Below, in pieces: positions 9,463-20,600 of a stretch of DNA of 64,000 bases. Position numbers and translations under genes: made by a program. The notes beneath the pieces were generated by a model. That model was not told the DNA's origin. It made no database searches and was given only the letters and a program-made list of their open reading frames with translations. The DNA lies in NCBI RefSeq assembly GCF_000499845.2, contig NC_023759.2, positions 24,577,500 to 24,641,499 on the forward strand. Reading direction: 5' to 3'. The number at the start of each line of letters is the position of its first letter. The first letter of the stretch is position 1. The stretch comes from Phaseolus vulgaris. Its lineage: Eukaryota; Streptophyta; Magnoliopsida; Fabales; Fabaceae.

Positions 9463-10707
9463 TGTACCGTCCCATATCAGGGCGTTGACTAAGTCAAGGT
9501 CAAAGTCAACGACTGGAAGGTCAAAGTCAACTCAAGGTGTCGCCCAGGTGTAGAGACGCCAAGAGGAAGCGTCGCCAAGGCAGGACAAGGCGTCGCTAAG
9601 GCAAGGCGTCGCCTAGGTGAAGGCGTCGCCTAGGTGAAGGCGTCGCCCATGTGAGGGCGTCGCCAGATCAAACAGTGTAAAAGCAAGGCAATCACGGTGT
9701 GGTTCCCCGATACCCATGGCTAGGAAAGACCATGGAGGGAGCGACGTCGTGGGAAAGCCTCAGGTCCCGATATCTCGGGAAAGTGATAAAGAGAAGGAAA
9801 ATGTGGCTTCAAGGCCATAGTGATAGTACCAGTGAAGGGCAGCCTGACTCGCGAAGTACCCCTGCCGCCCCAGAGACGCCTTCGGGACAGATACGACCCA
9901 AGAGGAAGGTCACGCCCAGGATAACCGGGTGCAGGGTGTGAGAGGAAGGCAGATACGCTCTCAGAGTAAGTGGCTAGATACTTGGGGGCATGAGTTGGCA
10001 CCCAAAAAGCCACCCCTAGCGCAGTAGCACTCCCAAGCAGGAGGACCCACACGTAGAAACGTCCCAAGATGGGCAGAAACGCCCCCAGATGGGGTCATGG
10101 CGTCGTGAGACCCTCCACGTGTACGACAGCAATGCCGGAATAGAAACACCCTCTAGTCAGGTGCCAGGTAATTAAAGATATTCAATACAGTTTCCCTTTT
10201 CAGCATTCAGGTACTATTATGGCTCCCAAGCGTTTCAACGTCTTAAATGCGCTACGTTTCGTAATTAAGCGCTTTAATGAGTGTGTTACGTTCGAGTTAA
10301 AAGCGCTTTAAGGCGCTTTAAATGCTGGGGCAGTTTAAATAGCGCTGAGAATGTCGGAAAAAGGGTTGGGACCTTTGGCAAATTTACGAGAAACTCTTTG
10401 GTTGCTTGCCCGTGCTTTAAGGTTACGTACAAGTGACCGGAGAAGATTTTTGCCTGAAGGAGACAACACACACACATATACACTGTTTCTTTTACCACCC
10501 CCAGAGTGCCATACGCGGTGCTCAGAGACGTGGGTGGACAGTTTTTGGTGTTTCTTGCTGGCTGACTTGAGCGTCGGAGTGCACACGGCCGCTAGGGCGC
10601 CTCTTTGTCCTCTTTTTTGCAGGAATTCACGGGCAACCAGCGGGAAGGAGTCCCCAGCTGACTGTTGAGGTCGTGCACGAAGACGTCCCGGTCAACCGGA
10701 CGGAACA
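9463..10707 (+). repeat. 3' LTR of element A (family 1, 1245 bp)
   Basis: It starts TGTACCGTCCC and ends GGAACA. It matches the 5' LTR of D (38279-39530) along its full length with many differences. It holds the GCGTCGCC cluster (9535-9665), the tccccgatacccatgg motif (about 9705), GCGCTTTAA repeats (about 10265-10330) and the U5 block ending in ttttttgcagg (about 10563-10622). Confidence 0.9.
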
Positions 10708-10769
10708 GCTTCGATCAAAGATTATATCCAATATCGGACTTAAATTTCGTCACTTTTAGTCAAGATTGA

Positions 10770-11940
10770 CTTCGAGATATGTTTTTGGCGACCTTAAAGA
10801 TGAAAATCCATGTTTAAAGTACAAATATATTGATGAAGAGACATGGCGTCTTTTTAAAGAAAGCCATGAAAATGAGGCTTGGATGGTAAATGAAGTAACT
10901 TAACTATTTTTATTTATATAACATTAATAAGTTTATCTTATTTAATTCACTTTGTTTATTTCAATTATGACAGGATCGTCGGAAGAAAGCTCAAAAGATA
11001 GCTTTGAAGAATTTTACCCTGCACGTACTCTCTCGTTCGGGTTATCGAAAACTTGAGCAATCACTGATGGTGGAAAATAATCAATCTAGACAGGGGACGT
11101 TGTCTGAGAATGTGGAAACAGGGGTCACTTCTCCTCCATCACCAACTTTTCGCCATGAAAAATGGAAGAGGGCCCGAATTAAAATGTCGGGTGCACCAAG
11201 TTTTGAGCAATCTAGGGTTATCATTGAAAAAACTGTAAGTTATTTTTAGTTATTTTTTAGCACTGTGGCCGTGTTCATGCAGCTAGACAAGGGGTTGGAA
11301 TTAAACTATATTTTGGAGTTTTACAACGAAAGGCATCCTCCTCCCCGAAAGAAAGCGAAGCTCAAATGAAGACGAAGATACGTGAAGAATTAATGGAGGA
11401 GATGAGAAAGGAGACTAATCAGATGCAGCTAGAAATAAGAAAGGAGAATGATCGAATGCAACAAGAGCTTCTATCGCAACAACTTTGTGTTGTGCCGATT
11501 CAACCCCTTGTTAGTCGCACTCCTATGAGCACAAAGGGGAGTTGTACGAATCCTATAACATCAGGGGATGATATCATTAGGCAGATGAGGGAATGTGAGC
11601 TATTGGTAGCGGGCGACAAGCTTCCTCAGGTAGTGGCCCTTGGAAAAGTCTATGAAGAGGCCACCACCTTACATAACGTTCCTCTATCCCCTGATGTGGC
11701 GAAGGTAACAGTTGAAAAAATATGAGTACCTAATGCTCGTGTTCCACTACCTTCAGATGAGGTAACCACTGTGGCCAATGCATTTGAGACATTCGTTGCC
11801 TGGCCCAGACACCTCATTCGATTTATTCAAGAACCTCATGTAATAATTTCATTTCATTATATTAATTTATATTTATATTTATATATTACATATAATTTAA
11901 TACGATTGTTCTTTATTTTGTAGAAACCTCGTTAGAAACT
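10770..11940 (+). pseudogene. CACTA transposase_24-type protein, fragmentary exons
   Basis: Exon-like pieces can be read. One encodes DEETWRLFKESHENEAW (about 10835). After a gacag acceptor (about 10972), another encodes ALKNFTLHVLSRSGYRKLE ... PPSPTFRHEKWKRARIK ... FEQSRVIIEKT, ending at gtaag (about 11235). A piece with GRVHAARQGVGIKLYFG (about 11270) follows, then a coiled coil rich in MRKET / IRKENDRMQQE (11366-11480), and a piece with VVALGKVYEEATTLHNVPLS (11630-11690). These match the plant transposase (Ptta/En/Spm) family of CACTA elements. Breaks in frame and a TGA at about 11723 show it is degraded. The CACTA catalytic protein (TNPD-like) is not seen. Confidence 0.75.
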
Positions 11941-12244
11941 ATGTCCGGAAAAGAAGCATGAGGTTCCGGTTGACGATCCTATAGCTTCCTTAGCTCTAGT
12001 TGCTAGACATATTGGTTAATATCCTTTTGAAGTTCCCTGGGATTATACGTTTTTTTCAAATAAACACTGAATTGCCACTGGTCATGTACAACAAAAATTT
12101 ATTAGAATTTGTAGCCGGGAATCAGGAGCTCAATATAAATATAATTCAATTTTTCATAATGTAAGTATCTTTACCTATATTTCAATTTACTTTATGTTAA
12201 ATTATTATTGATTATGCTTTAACTAATAACTTGTAAGTTTTTGC

Positions 12245-12677
12245 ATGGAGTCTGTCTCACTGCGGAGAAGGAAAATGTGTAAGGATTCTTAGATCCTGCA
12301 TATACTAATCCCATTGGATCAAAGGCATATGAGACCCAAGCATACATCACTAACACCCTGGAAAAAGAGGGAAAGCAAATTTATTTATTCCCTTATATTA
12401 ATGAGTAAGTTTAATTATATGTCATCAATTATTACTATTTCATGTTTTAAACATTTACTAACTCTTTTCATGGATGATATAGGCGTCATTGGTAGTTACT
12501 TGTCCTATCAATGGTTGATAAAACTATTGTATGGTTTTGTTCCCTACACAAGAAGATACCCACAAATCTTAAGAATATCATTGATACGTAAGTACACTAT
12601 AAACTTAACTTTGTATGTTACTAATTAACAATCTACTAACGAGGTTTTTTGTATTAGCCAGTTCATGGCATGGATAT
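12245..12677 (+). pseudogene. Ulp1-like (C48) protease domain of CACTA element E, 5' part
   Basis: Exon-like pieces encode FLDPAYTNPIGSKAYET ... NTLEKEGKQIYLFP (about 12285-12400). After an intron, another encodes RHW, then LLVLSMVDKTIVWFCSLH (about 12483-12600). The HW pair is the usual catalytic His site of this protease type. A TAG at 12493-12495 replaces the Gln present in copy G. The rest of the domain lies beyond element B at 24490-24600. Confidence 0.75.
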
Positions 12678-13866
12678 TGATCCTGCCGACAACTCGAACG
12701 TGGAGGAATCGCTTTGTAGCACTCTCTGTCCCGTCTACGCGACTGCGTTCTCTGCAGAATCACCCTCAGAACCTTCTCTTGGATCTCCAAACGTGACCTG
12801 CAAAACACACAGACGGCACCTCTAGCGGCCGTTTGCACTCCGACGATCAAGTTAGACCACAGAACCACCAAATGAGAAAAACTAGTAGTGTGTGTGAAAA
12901 ACTCTTGTTCTCTTTTTTCTCCTCCTAATCTCTCCCTGATTCTCTTTTATGTCTCTCTCTGTTTCTGGGCCTAACAGAATTCTATTATGCTTTTCTGGCA
13001 TGTGTCAGAACCCTGTTATGCTTTTCTGAGACAATGTACCTCCAGAATCAGTAGAGTGTGGGTGTGAGAGTCTGTGCGTGTCTGCGCGTCTCTGCGCTTG
13101 GCTGCGCCTATCTGTACCCTTAGTGGTACGGAGTGCACCTTTATCTAGACCGCACCCCTCTCAGATGATGACACGTGGAGGCATGCAACTCACATCTAAC
13201 CACAAACGTGTCACTTACTAGAAGGGCTCTAGCGCTTCTCCTTGTGCGCCTAAATTATTCCCTTGCGGAGTAACTTAGGATATTTCTTCCATCTGGGTAA
13301 GTCGCATACTCTCAGGAGAACGCCGGGCGTGGCTGGTCTAGGCACACTCACCAAGAGTTGCCCTCTGCGTAACGGCTTACCCTTCACGGTATCGCGCACG
13401 TAATGGGTTGAGGGAATCACTAATCACTGATTGGTTTACTAGTTCCCTCAGGCCACTCTCGTGCACGATTTCCTGAGATGTGCCCATGCGAGGTCCATGC
13501 GTAACGCTCTCGCTGGGAACCTCAGCCCCAGTTTAACTGCGTGTAACACGGGACCCCGATGACCATGCACCCGATGACTGATCAGTGCTCTATTGCTTCT
13601 CGCGTTCTGCCCCTAGGCGTTAGTCTGGGAACTGGTCTGTTGGTGGCCACTTGGCCACTGACCACCGATCACCGTTCTGGGTGATCTGTCCCCTGACCTC
13701 TCTGCCGCCTGATCTGTCGGTGGTCACTTAGTTACTGACCCCCCGATCATCGCTCTTGGCGATCGCCCCCTGATCTCTCTGTCACCTGCTCCACGTGTCA
13801 CCCTGCGAGTGGTCCACGTGGTTCTCTGCTGCTGACGTCATTGACTACCGATGACCGATCGGATCA
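12678..13866 (-). repeat. 3' LTR of element B (1189 bp)
   Basis: It has 6-bp terminal inverted repeats, TGATCC/GGATCA. It is nearly identical to 23166-24357. The LTR of H (47799-48503) is a shorter relative. Confidence 0.93.
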
Positions 13867-13885
13867 CAAGCCCCCCAGTCTCGAG
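13867..13885 (-). other. Polypurine tract of element B
   Basis: On the minus strand this reads ctcgagactggggggcttg, next to the 3' LTR. Confidence 0.85.
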
Positions 13886-14464
13886 CTGTGAACTCGTTCT
13901 CGGTGAAGAGACTAAGTGGTCGTGCCCTCAGTCCACGTGGCAAGTGGAACCGCATCACGTGCCACCTCACGTGCTGCTTCTTTAACGTTTGGACTTCCTT
14001 CCTTAATCTTGCGACACGTGGCCCCATCGACGGCCAGCGTGGTGTGCCGCTAGCGCTTCTCTTATTCAAATTGGCGCGTGCCTTCACTGTTCCTTCATCT
14101 TCTTCAATCGACTCTCAGACTTCCTGCGAACTCTCTCTCTGCGCACCCATCTTTCTTCAAGTTTTCTGCTTCCAAACCTCTCGCGATCACCCAAAGGTAT
14201 GGTTTTTCTTCTTCCTGGGTCCATTTAGGTCATTTTTACCGATTGCATTTATCTTCCTCGTTATCATGCATTCATCTTCTCTATTTTCCCTCTCTCGACC
14301 CGCGCTAGGGCTTTTTTCGCGTTCTTGCTCTGACTTCTGCTTCTTCTTCTTCCTTTTTTCACCTGGGCATCTCTTTCTCCTTCCCCTTCTCTGTTTTCAC
14401 CGAACCATTCATCATTCCCTCTTCTTCCGTTCATTCTGACTTTTCGTTTTTCCTCCATTTGCAG
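13886..14464 (+). promoter_or_regulatory. Promoter region, first exon and 5'UTR intron of the antisense gene in B
   Basis: At 13915-14030 there are several ACGTG sites (ccacgtggc, cacgtgcc, cacgtgctg and cgacacgtggcccc followed by atcgacgg). An attggcgcg element lies at about 14070. A non-coding exon ends at 14196. The 268-nt intron 14197-14464 begins gtatgg and ends tttgcag, ten bases before the ATG at 14475. The copy in H has the same layout (48524-49099), with a 267-nt intron. Confidence 0.65.
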
Positions 14465-14474
14465 CTATCTCGCG

Positions 14475-16710
14475 ATGGCTCACTTGAAACAAACCGCACG
14501 CATTATTGCCTCATCTTCTGGTGCACAGCCTTCCGCAAGTGCGCCAGCTCCACCACCGCCCGTTGCAACCTCCTACCATGACAACGCCAGGGTCTACAAC
14601 TGGGCCCCCCTGGCGTTGCTGGCCGAAACATCCACCCTACTACCGCAGGGTCATCTCACCTCTCTTCTGAGCCATGACCCGGATGAACCTTCGTGCGCCA
14701 TAGACAGGGAAAACGATTTCAACATCCAAATCCGCATTCCTCCTCGAGGGATGCCCATCTGCGCGGACGATAGGGCGACCAATGGGGTGCCCTTCGTCTT
14801 CATCTACTCCGCCATCTTCAAAAGGTTGAAGCTACGCCTGCCATTCACCTTTTTCGAAAAGGAGCTGATGATGGAGTTGAACGTCGCGCCCTGCCAACTC
14901 CATCCAAATGCCTGGGCTTTCATCCGGGCATTTCAGATTCTCTGCAATTACTTCGGACTCAATGCCTCCGTGGACGTGTTCCTTTACTTCTTCGAGGCGA
15001 AGAACCCCGGGGACAGGTCCTGGGTGAGTTTGAATGGGGTTGCTGGACGGGTGCTCTTGGGCCTGTACCAGCAATCCTTCAAAGACTGGAAAGGCAGGTT
15101 TTACATGATATCTGCCACCCCACAAAGTCCAACCCTGCTCGAGGGGTACCCCCTCTACTGGGTTCCTGGGGTTGAGTTCAAGAAACCCAAGGACCTTGAA
15201 GCCATGGCCCCCTACGAGCGCGAGCTATGTGGGCTGTTCCTGGGGGCCAAGTACAACTCTGCTCGCCTCATCAAAGATGAGTTCGATGTGGTGGCTCAGA
15301 AAAAATACATAGGTAGCTCTTTTTCTTCCACCTCTTAGGATACTTGCACCCTCTCATGCATGCTTGTATACATTTTGACTTACTTGCGTAGCTAGACCAT
15401 CTAACTCTTCCTTTTCTCATCTATGTAGATTCAATGTCAGGGAAAGACAGGAGGAAAGCTTTGTTGGAGCTTGCCAAGCTTCGGGGGACCAAAGGAACTG
15501 GCTCCTCTTCTTCCACCACCGAGCCCATTGCAGCCCCTCCTCTCTCGGTCGCGCCAGCTGAAGGCCCCGAGCTAGGAAGGAAGAGAAAAAGATTGGTGAA
15601 GGCCTCTACTTCACTTGCTGCTGCTGCTGCTGCTCCCTCAACCGAAGAGGAAAGCTCTGGCTCTCCTCTTATACACCGCAAGAGGAAACTGCCAGCGGTT
15701 GAGGGGGCCTCATCTCTTCAGCCTGGGGAGATCGAGGTGGTGGAAGTAGAGGAAGGTTCACCCCCTCCTTCCCCTACTCAGCCTGCCCCAGAGCCCACGT
15801 GCCTTCCCTCTCCCTGCCAAGAGCTGCCTCCAACTTCTCAACCGCCATCTCCCCTCCAGCAAGCCAATCACTTGGTCCATCTGCTCGTCCTGGGGGTCCC
15901 CCACCACCACTGCCAACCTCCACTGCTACTGCTGAATGTGGTGGATCCAGCTTGCGACCAAGCGCCTCTGGAGCTAGCCACGAGAACTTTAGCCGGGTCA
16001 TCACCTTGGTTCGACAGCTTATCAGCAACCGAGAGCTCGTCGAATGGAACGGTGATGAGGTGGACATGCACTTGGCTAGGCAGATGGTGCTCTCTTTGGA
16101 TTTTTCCACCCAACACCACAAGCAAATAGCCCTGGAGAAGAGGGTAAAGGAACTAGAGCACGACAAGGAGTCACTGCGAAGTGACTTCGAAGCTGCCCAA
16201 GGGTCTGTAGAGCTGATGCGGAGCATGGTGGAAAAAGCTAGGAGGGAGTACCTAGCGCAGGTCCAAGAGACCATCAAGACTGAGATCTTGATTGGGCAAA
16301 ATGTTAGCTCTCTGGATTGCGAGGTGGTGCAGCTGTGGGCCGAGACCTCCTCCCTACGCCAGATGAACTCTCAACTAGCGGGGGAGCTCGAGTCCACCAA
16401 GGAAGCGGCCACTGCTGGAGAGAAGAAGCTTGAGGAGGCGGTGGGCAAACTATCTGAAACCAAGGGCCAATTGGAAGAAGCTGCCTCTTCCCTTGCCGCC
16501 CTTACCACCGAGAGAGATGCTGCGGAGGCCTCAAGGCAAAAACTGGAGGCGGAGAAAGCTGATTTGATGAACGTGGGTGCTGACGCCCTTACTGACGGAT
16601 TTGAGCTGGCACTCGAGCAAATCCGATGCGTTCTCCCAGACTTGGACCTCTCGCAATTCAGCATTTATCACGAAGTGGTAGATGGAAAGCTCACCCCTCC
16701 TCCTCCTTGA
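14475..16710 (+). pseudogene. Antisense gene of element B (Transposase_28-type exon plus Pro-rich/coiled-coil exon), one frameshift
   Basis: The first coding exon is 14475-15312, the intron 15313-15428 (gtagct...tgtag, phase 1) and the last exon 15429-16710. Exon 1 encodes an Ala/Pro-rich start and the Transposase_28-type core (WAPLALLAE, FTFFEKELMMELN, QLHPNAWAFIRAF, DWKGRFYMI, YPLYWV). The last exon has SGKDRRKALLELAKLRG, an NLS-like GRKRKRLVK, a Pro/Ser-rich linker, a coiled coil and the end YHEVVDGK. Joined length is 2120 nt, one short of a whole number of codons. Comparison with H places a 1-nt deletion in a C-rich run at about 15848-15860. Downstream of it the frame opens again to the normal stop. 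Function is unknown. Confidence 0.78.
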
Positions 16711-17552
16711 TCTCTTCTTTTTCTTGTAAATTTATACTTCTGCACAACTCTTTGGTACTTAGAATTTGTATAAGACTTGGTGTAAACACATACTCCCAAT
16801 TCGTATAAGTTTCTTCTCTTGTATTTTTCTTGAGCTTCACCTTTCTTTATGCGCACGACTAACTGTTAGCTAGCTTAGGTTTAGCGCGATCTTAAGCTTT
16901 GTCTTTCCCTTTGCACACGACTAAGTGTTAACCAGCTTAGGCCTAGCGCGATTTGCCTCCTTTGATCTTGGCCTCTACTTTGATCGCGACTAACAACTTC
17001 CTTAGCTTCGTCTTTAACAGTTCCTGTGCGCTGCTTTGCACCACTAACCAATCACTGACGACTCATCAGCTATCGTTCTTCGATCTTCACTTAGCTTCTC
17101 TGTCGCTCTAGCGCTAAGTGCATAGAGGACTCTGACATCGATCGCTCGAGGTGATGCTTGGCTTTGGGGAAAGAAAAGTGTTTCTCGCTAACCCCTCTTA
17201 CCTTCCCCAAGGTCACCACCCTTCGGCAGATTGAGTCGTTCATTCCCTGCCTCACTCCTTGGGTGATAAGGGTTTCGGACTAAGAGCCTTACTGGGCCAA
17301 TATTGGTGTATGCCAAGTGGGTAAGGACATTTGTCAAAATCTTTCCTTTCCCTCTCTTGGTCTTACTAGCACCCCTGGCTTTTCAAACCCTTAGCTGCCT
17401 GCGCTCACACCTGGGGTGAGGAAGACTTAGATCAGTGCCAGTACTCGCGCCTAGGGTGAGTAAGGCCTAACCGATCACCTGCACTTGCGCCTGGGGCAAG
17501 GAGGATTTTAACTTTAATACTTGCGTACACTTGATATGCTGGAAATTTTTTC
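16711..17552. repeat. Spacer between the antisense gene and pol in B
   Basis: There is no gene. Imperfect repeats occur. Two or three units of about 65 bp contain gactaa...gttagctagcttaggttt and agcgcgatct (16850-16960). Three units contain gcgcctggggtgag or close variants (about 17400-17505). The same spacer starts in H at 63424. Confidence 0.6.
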
Positions 17553-17600
17553 ATTGGGTGGCCTCGTCAAAAACCCTCCTTAGGGAAAAGAGTGCCCCCT
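17553..17600 (-). promoter_or_regulatory. Conserved post-pol block, element B
   Basis: The minus strand reads a G/C run with cactcttttccct, aaggagggtttttga and cgaggccaccc. It is equivalent to 3731-3788 in A. Confidence 0.55.
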
Positions 17601-17670
17601 TGTCTGTTCAACTGTTTCCACTACATACAAAACATGTATCTTTAGCGCGAGAACGCAACTACTTTACAAC

Positions 17671-20600
17671 TTAGCTGAAGTAAAATTTTAAGTGGGTGGC
17701 GTTCCACGTTCTGGGGATTGCTCCTCCCTCCAGAGTTTCTAGCCGATAGGCTCCGTTCTCCAACGTCTCAACCACCCTGTACGGGCCTGTCCACTTTGGA
17801 GACAACTTGTTCTCCATCTCATTCTGATGCGCCTTTCTCATCACCAGATCACCTTCCTGGAAGCGCCTGGGCCTCACCTTAGAGTTGTGCCTCCGCTCTA
17901 CTCTTCTCTTTACGGCTTCAGCACTGACTCTGGCTTCTTCTCGCACTTCGTCCAGCAGGTCGAGATTCACCTTACGTTCTTCATTGGACTCTTCAGCAAT
18001 GAAGTTCAAGAATCTGGGGGAGCTTTCCTGTATCTCCACGGGAATCATGGCGTCAGTCCCGTAGACAAGGCTGAAGGGTGTCTCATGGGTGCTGGACTGT
18101 GGGGTGGTATGGTAAGACCATACGATTCTGGGGACCTCCTCTGCCCAGCCTCCTTTAGCCCTGTCTAGTCTTCGCTTCAGCCCCCTGAGCAGTACTCGAT
18201 TGGCCGACTCCACCTGCCCATTGGTTTGCGGGTGTTCCACTGAAGCGAAAACCTGCTGTATCTTTAGCTCCTCAGACATCTTCCTCGGCTGATTACTCGT
18301 GAACTGGGTGCCATTGTCGGAGAACAACCTCTTGGGTATTCCGAAACGACAGACGATGTTCTTCCAGACGAAATGCTCGACTTTCTGCGCGGTGATGTGT
18401 GCGACTGGTTCTGCCTCCACCCACTTGGTGAAGTATTCAATGGCCACGATGAGAAATTTCATCTGCCTTATCGCGAGGGGGAAAGGTCCTAGGATGTCGA
18501 TCCCCCATGTGTGGAATGGCCACGGGCTATGGATGGACCTCAACTCCTCAGGAGGTGCCTTGTGCCAGTCCGCATGAAGTTGACACTGTTTGCAACGCTG
18601 AGCAAACCTCACGCAGTCTTCCTTTAGCTTTGGCCAGTAGTACCCCGCGCGGAGTATTCTACTTGCCAAAGCCCGACCACCTACGTGGCTTCCGCACACC
18701 CCCTCGTGCAGCTCAGACATGACTCTGGTGCATTGCTCGCCGTGCACGCAGATCTACACAGGGTGAGAAAATCCAAATCTAAAGAGGTTTCCATCAATTA
18801 GAGTAAACTTACTTGAGCTCCTCTTTATCCTTTTTGCCTTCGCCACGTCAAGTGGAAGTACAGCATCCTCTAGGTATAGTTGGTATGGCGTTATCCAGGT
18901 GTCGGGTTCCTTCACCGTGCGGACCTCCATCGACTCATCGATCTTCGACGGTCGCGCTCTCACCCTCGGTGCTTTCAACGTTTCTTGAGTCAACGACCGA
19001 TGACCGATCGTCAGGCGCTCCATTGATTTGCACACATGAAGTACCTGGTTGTCCGACACGAACGCTCGCGGTACCTTCAAGGTCTCCTGAATGACGGTCC
19101 TCTGCTTCCCCCCCTTGCCTGAGCTGGCTAGCTTGGCAAGCAGGTCTGCTCTGGCATTTTGCTCTCTTGGCACGTGCACCAATTCAAACTCTGTGAAGGA
19201 CGTCTTCAGGAGCTGTACATACTCCAGGTAGGCTGCCATCTGGGAATCCTTTGCCTGGAACTCCCCTGTGACCTGCCCGGTGACTAGCAAAGAGTCGCTT
19301 TTGGCCAGCAGGTTTCTTGCTCCCATTTCTCTTGCTAGCAACATTCCTGCGATCACGGCTTCATACTCCGCCTGATTGTTGCTAGCCTTGAAGGCAAAGC
19401 GGAGGGACTGCTCGATCAGTACCCCATTTGGGCCTTCCAGGATGACTCCAGCGCCGCTCCCCTGCTGATTAGAGGAGCCATCCACCGATAACACCCATCG
19501 GAAATCTAAACCTTTTGCAGGTGTCGCGATCGACGACAGCTCGACTACAAAGTCCGCGAACACCTGCCCCTTGATCGGTCCTCGGGGCTTGTACTGAATG
19601 TCAAATTCTGACAATTCCACCGCCCACTTGACCATCCTTCCTGCTACGTCAGGTTTTTTCAGCACGTTTTGGATGGGCAGATCTGTCATTACCACCACTG
19701 TGAAGCTGTGGAAGTAATGCCTGAGTCTCCTTGCTGAAAAAACCACCGCCAGGACAGCCTTCTCGAGGGTCTGGTACCTTGTTTCAGGGCCTTGCAGCAC
19801 CTTACTCACGAAGTACACAGGCCTCTGGGCCTGATCTTGCTCTTGCACCAGGACTGAGCTGACTGCTCTCTCCGTCACAGCGAAATATAGACGAAGAGGG
19901 ATGCCTACCTGAGGTTTTCCCAAGACTGGTGGGCTCGCCAGATACTCCTTCAGTTTGATGAAGGCCTCCTCGCACTCCTGTGTCCAAAGGAATCTGCTGT
20001 TGCGTTTAAGACACTGGAAGTACGGATGACCTTTCTCCCCTCCAGCGGACATAAACCGGGATAAGGCTGCCAAGCGGCCGGTGAGCTGCTGCACCTCCTT
20101 CACCGTCGTCGGGCTCCTCATTGCCACGATTGCTGCGCACTTCTCTGGGTTAGCTTCGATTCCCCGCTCTGTTAAGAGGAAACCCAAAAACTTCCCAGCC
20201 TCCACGCCAAAAATACACTTCTCAGGGTTGAGCTTCAGCATGTACTTGGCGATGGTGGTGAATAGTTCTTCCAGATCAGCTGCATGATGCTTCTTCTCTT
20301 GGGACGTAACCACCATGTCATCTACATATGCATGTACGTTCCTTCCCAGCATGGGCGAGAGCACCCTATCCATGAGCCGCTGGTAGGTAGCCCCCGCGTT
20401 CTTTAATCCGAATGGCATGACCCTGTAGCAATAGCAAGACCGTTCCGTCATGAACGGGGTCTTGCACTCATCCATGGGGTGCATCCTGATCTGGTTATAC
20501 CCCGAGAAAGCGTCCAAGAAGCTGAGTAACTTCCCCCCTGATGCGCTATCGACTAGGGCGTCTATACTGGGTAAGGGGTAAGAATCTTTGGGGCACGCCT

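Larger units (their letters stand above)
1..10707 (+). mobile_element. Element A: 5'-truncated (by window edge) Tat-type Ty3/gypsy retrotransposon, family 1
   Basis: The visible order is pol (1-3702), a spacer with short repeats, antisense gene 1 (4157-5122, - strand), a second spacer, antisense gene 2 (6434-8734, - strand), a polypurine tract (9444-9462) and a 3' LTR (9463-10707). The gag, protease and 5' LTR lie left of the window, so the target duplication cannot be checked; the right flank reads gcttc. Element D (38279 onward) has the same order and the same LTR type. The two RNase H segments and the antisense ORFs place it in the Tat lineage. It appears to have inserted into CACTA remnant E. 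Confidence 0.9.
10708..12677 (+). mobile_element. CACTA (En/Spm-like) transposon remnant E, left part
   Basis: This AT-rich segment contrasts with the GC-rich retrotransposons. It holds pieces of the second CACTA protein (transposase_24-type) and the start of a Ulp1-type protease. It continues after element B at 24358. At its left it abuts the LTR of element A. No CACTA terminal repeat is visible. The join before B (ggatat) and after B (catataacatcc) matches the uninterrupted G copy at about 37850. Confidence 0.85.

Noticed and set aside
10708..10760. Primer-binding site after the A LTR
   Set aside because: The LTR at 9463-10707 is a 3' LTR; the following bases (gcttcgatc) do not match the GGCGCCCACCG site of the other elements.
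13500..13800. Possible tRNA-like or hairpin sequences in the B LTR
   Set aside because: Repeated gatcaccg/tggtggcca motifs occur, but no cloverleaf with A/B boxes could be drawn.
14475..15312. Calling the Transposase_28-type exon an active transposase
   Set aside because: 'Transposase' is only the historical family name; no DDE/DDD triad is visible and the element moves by its own integrase.
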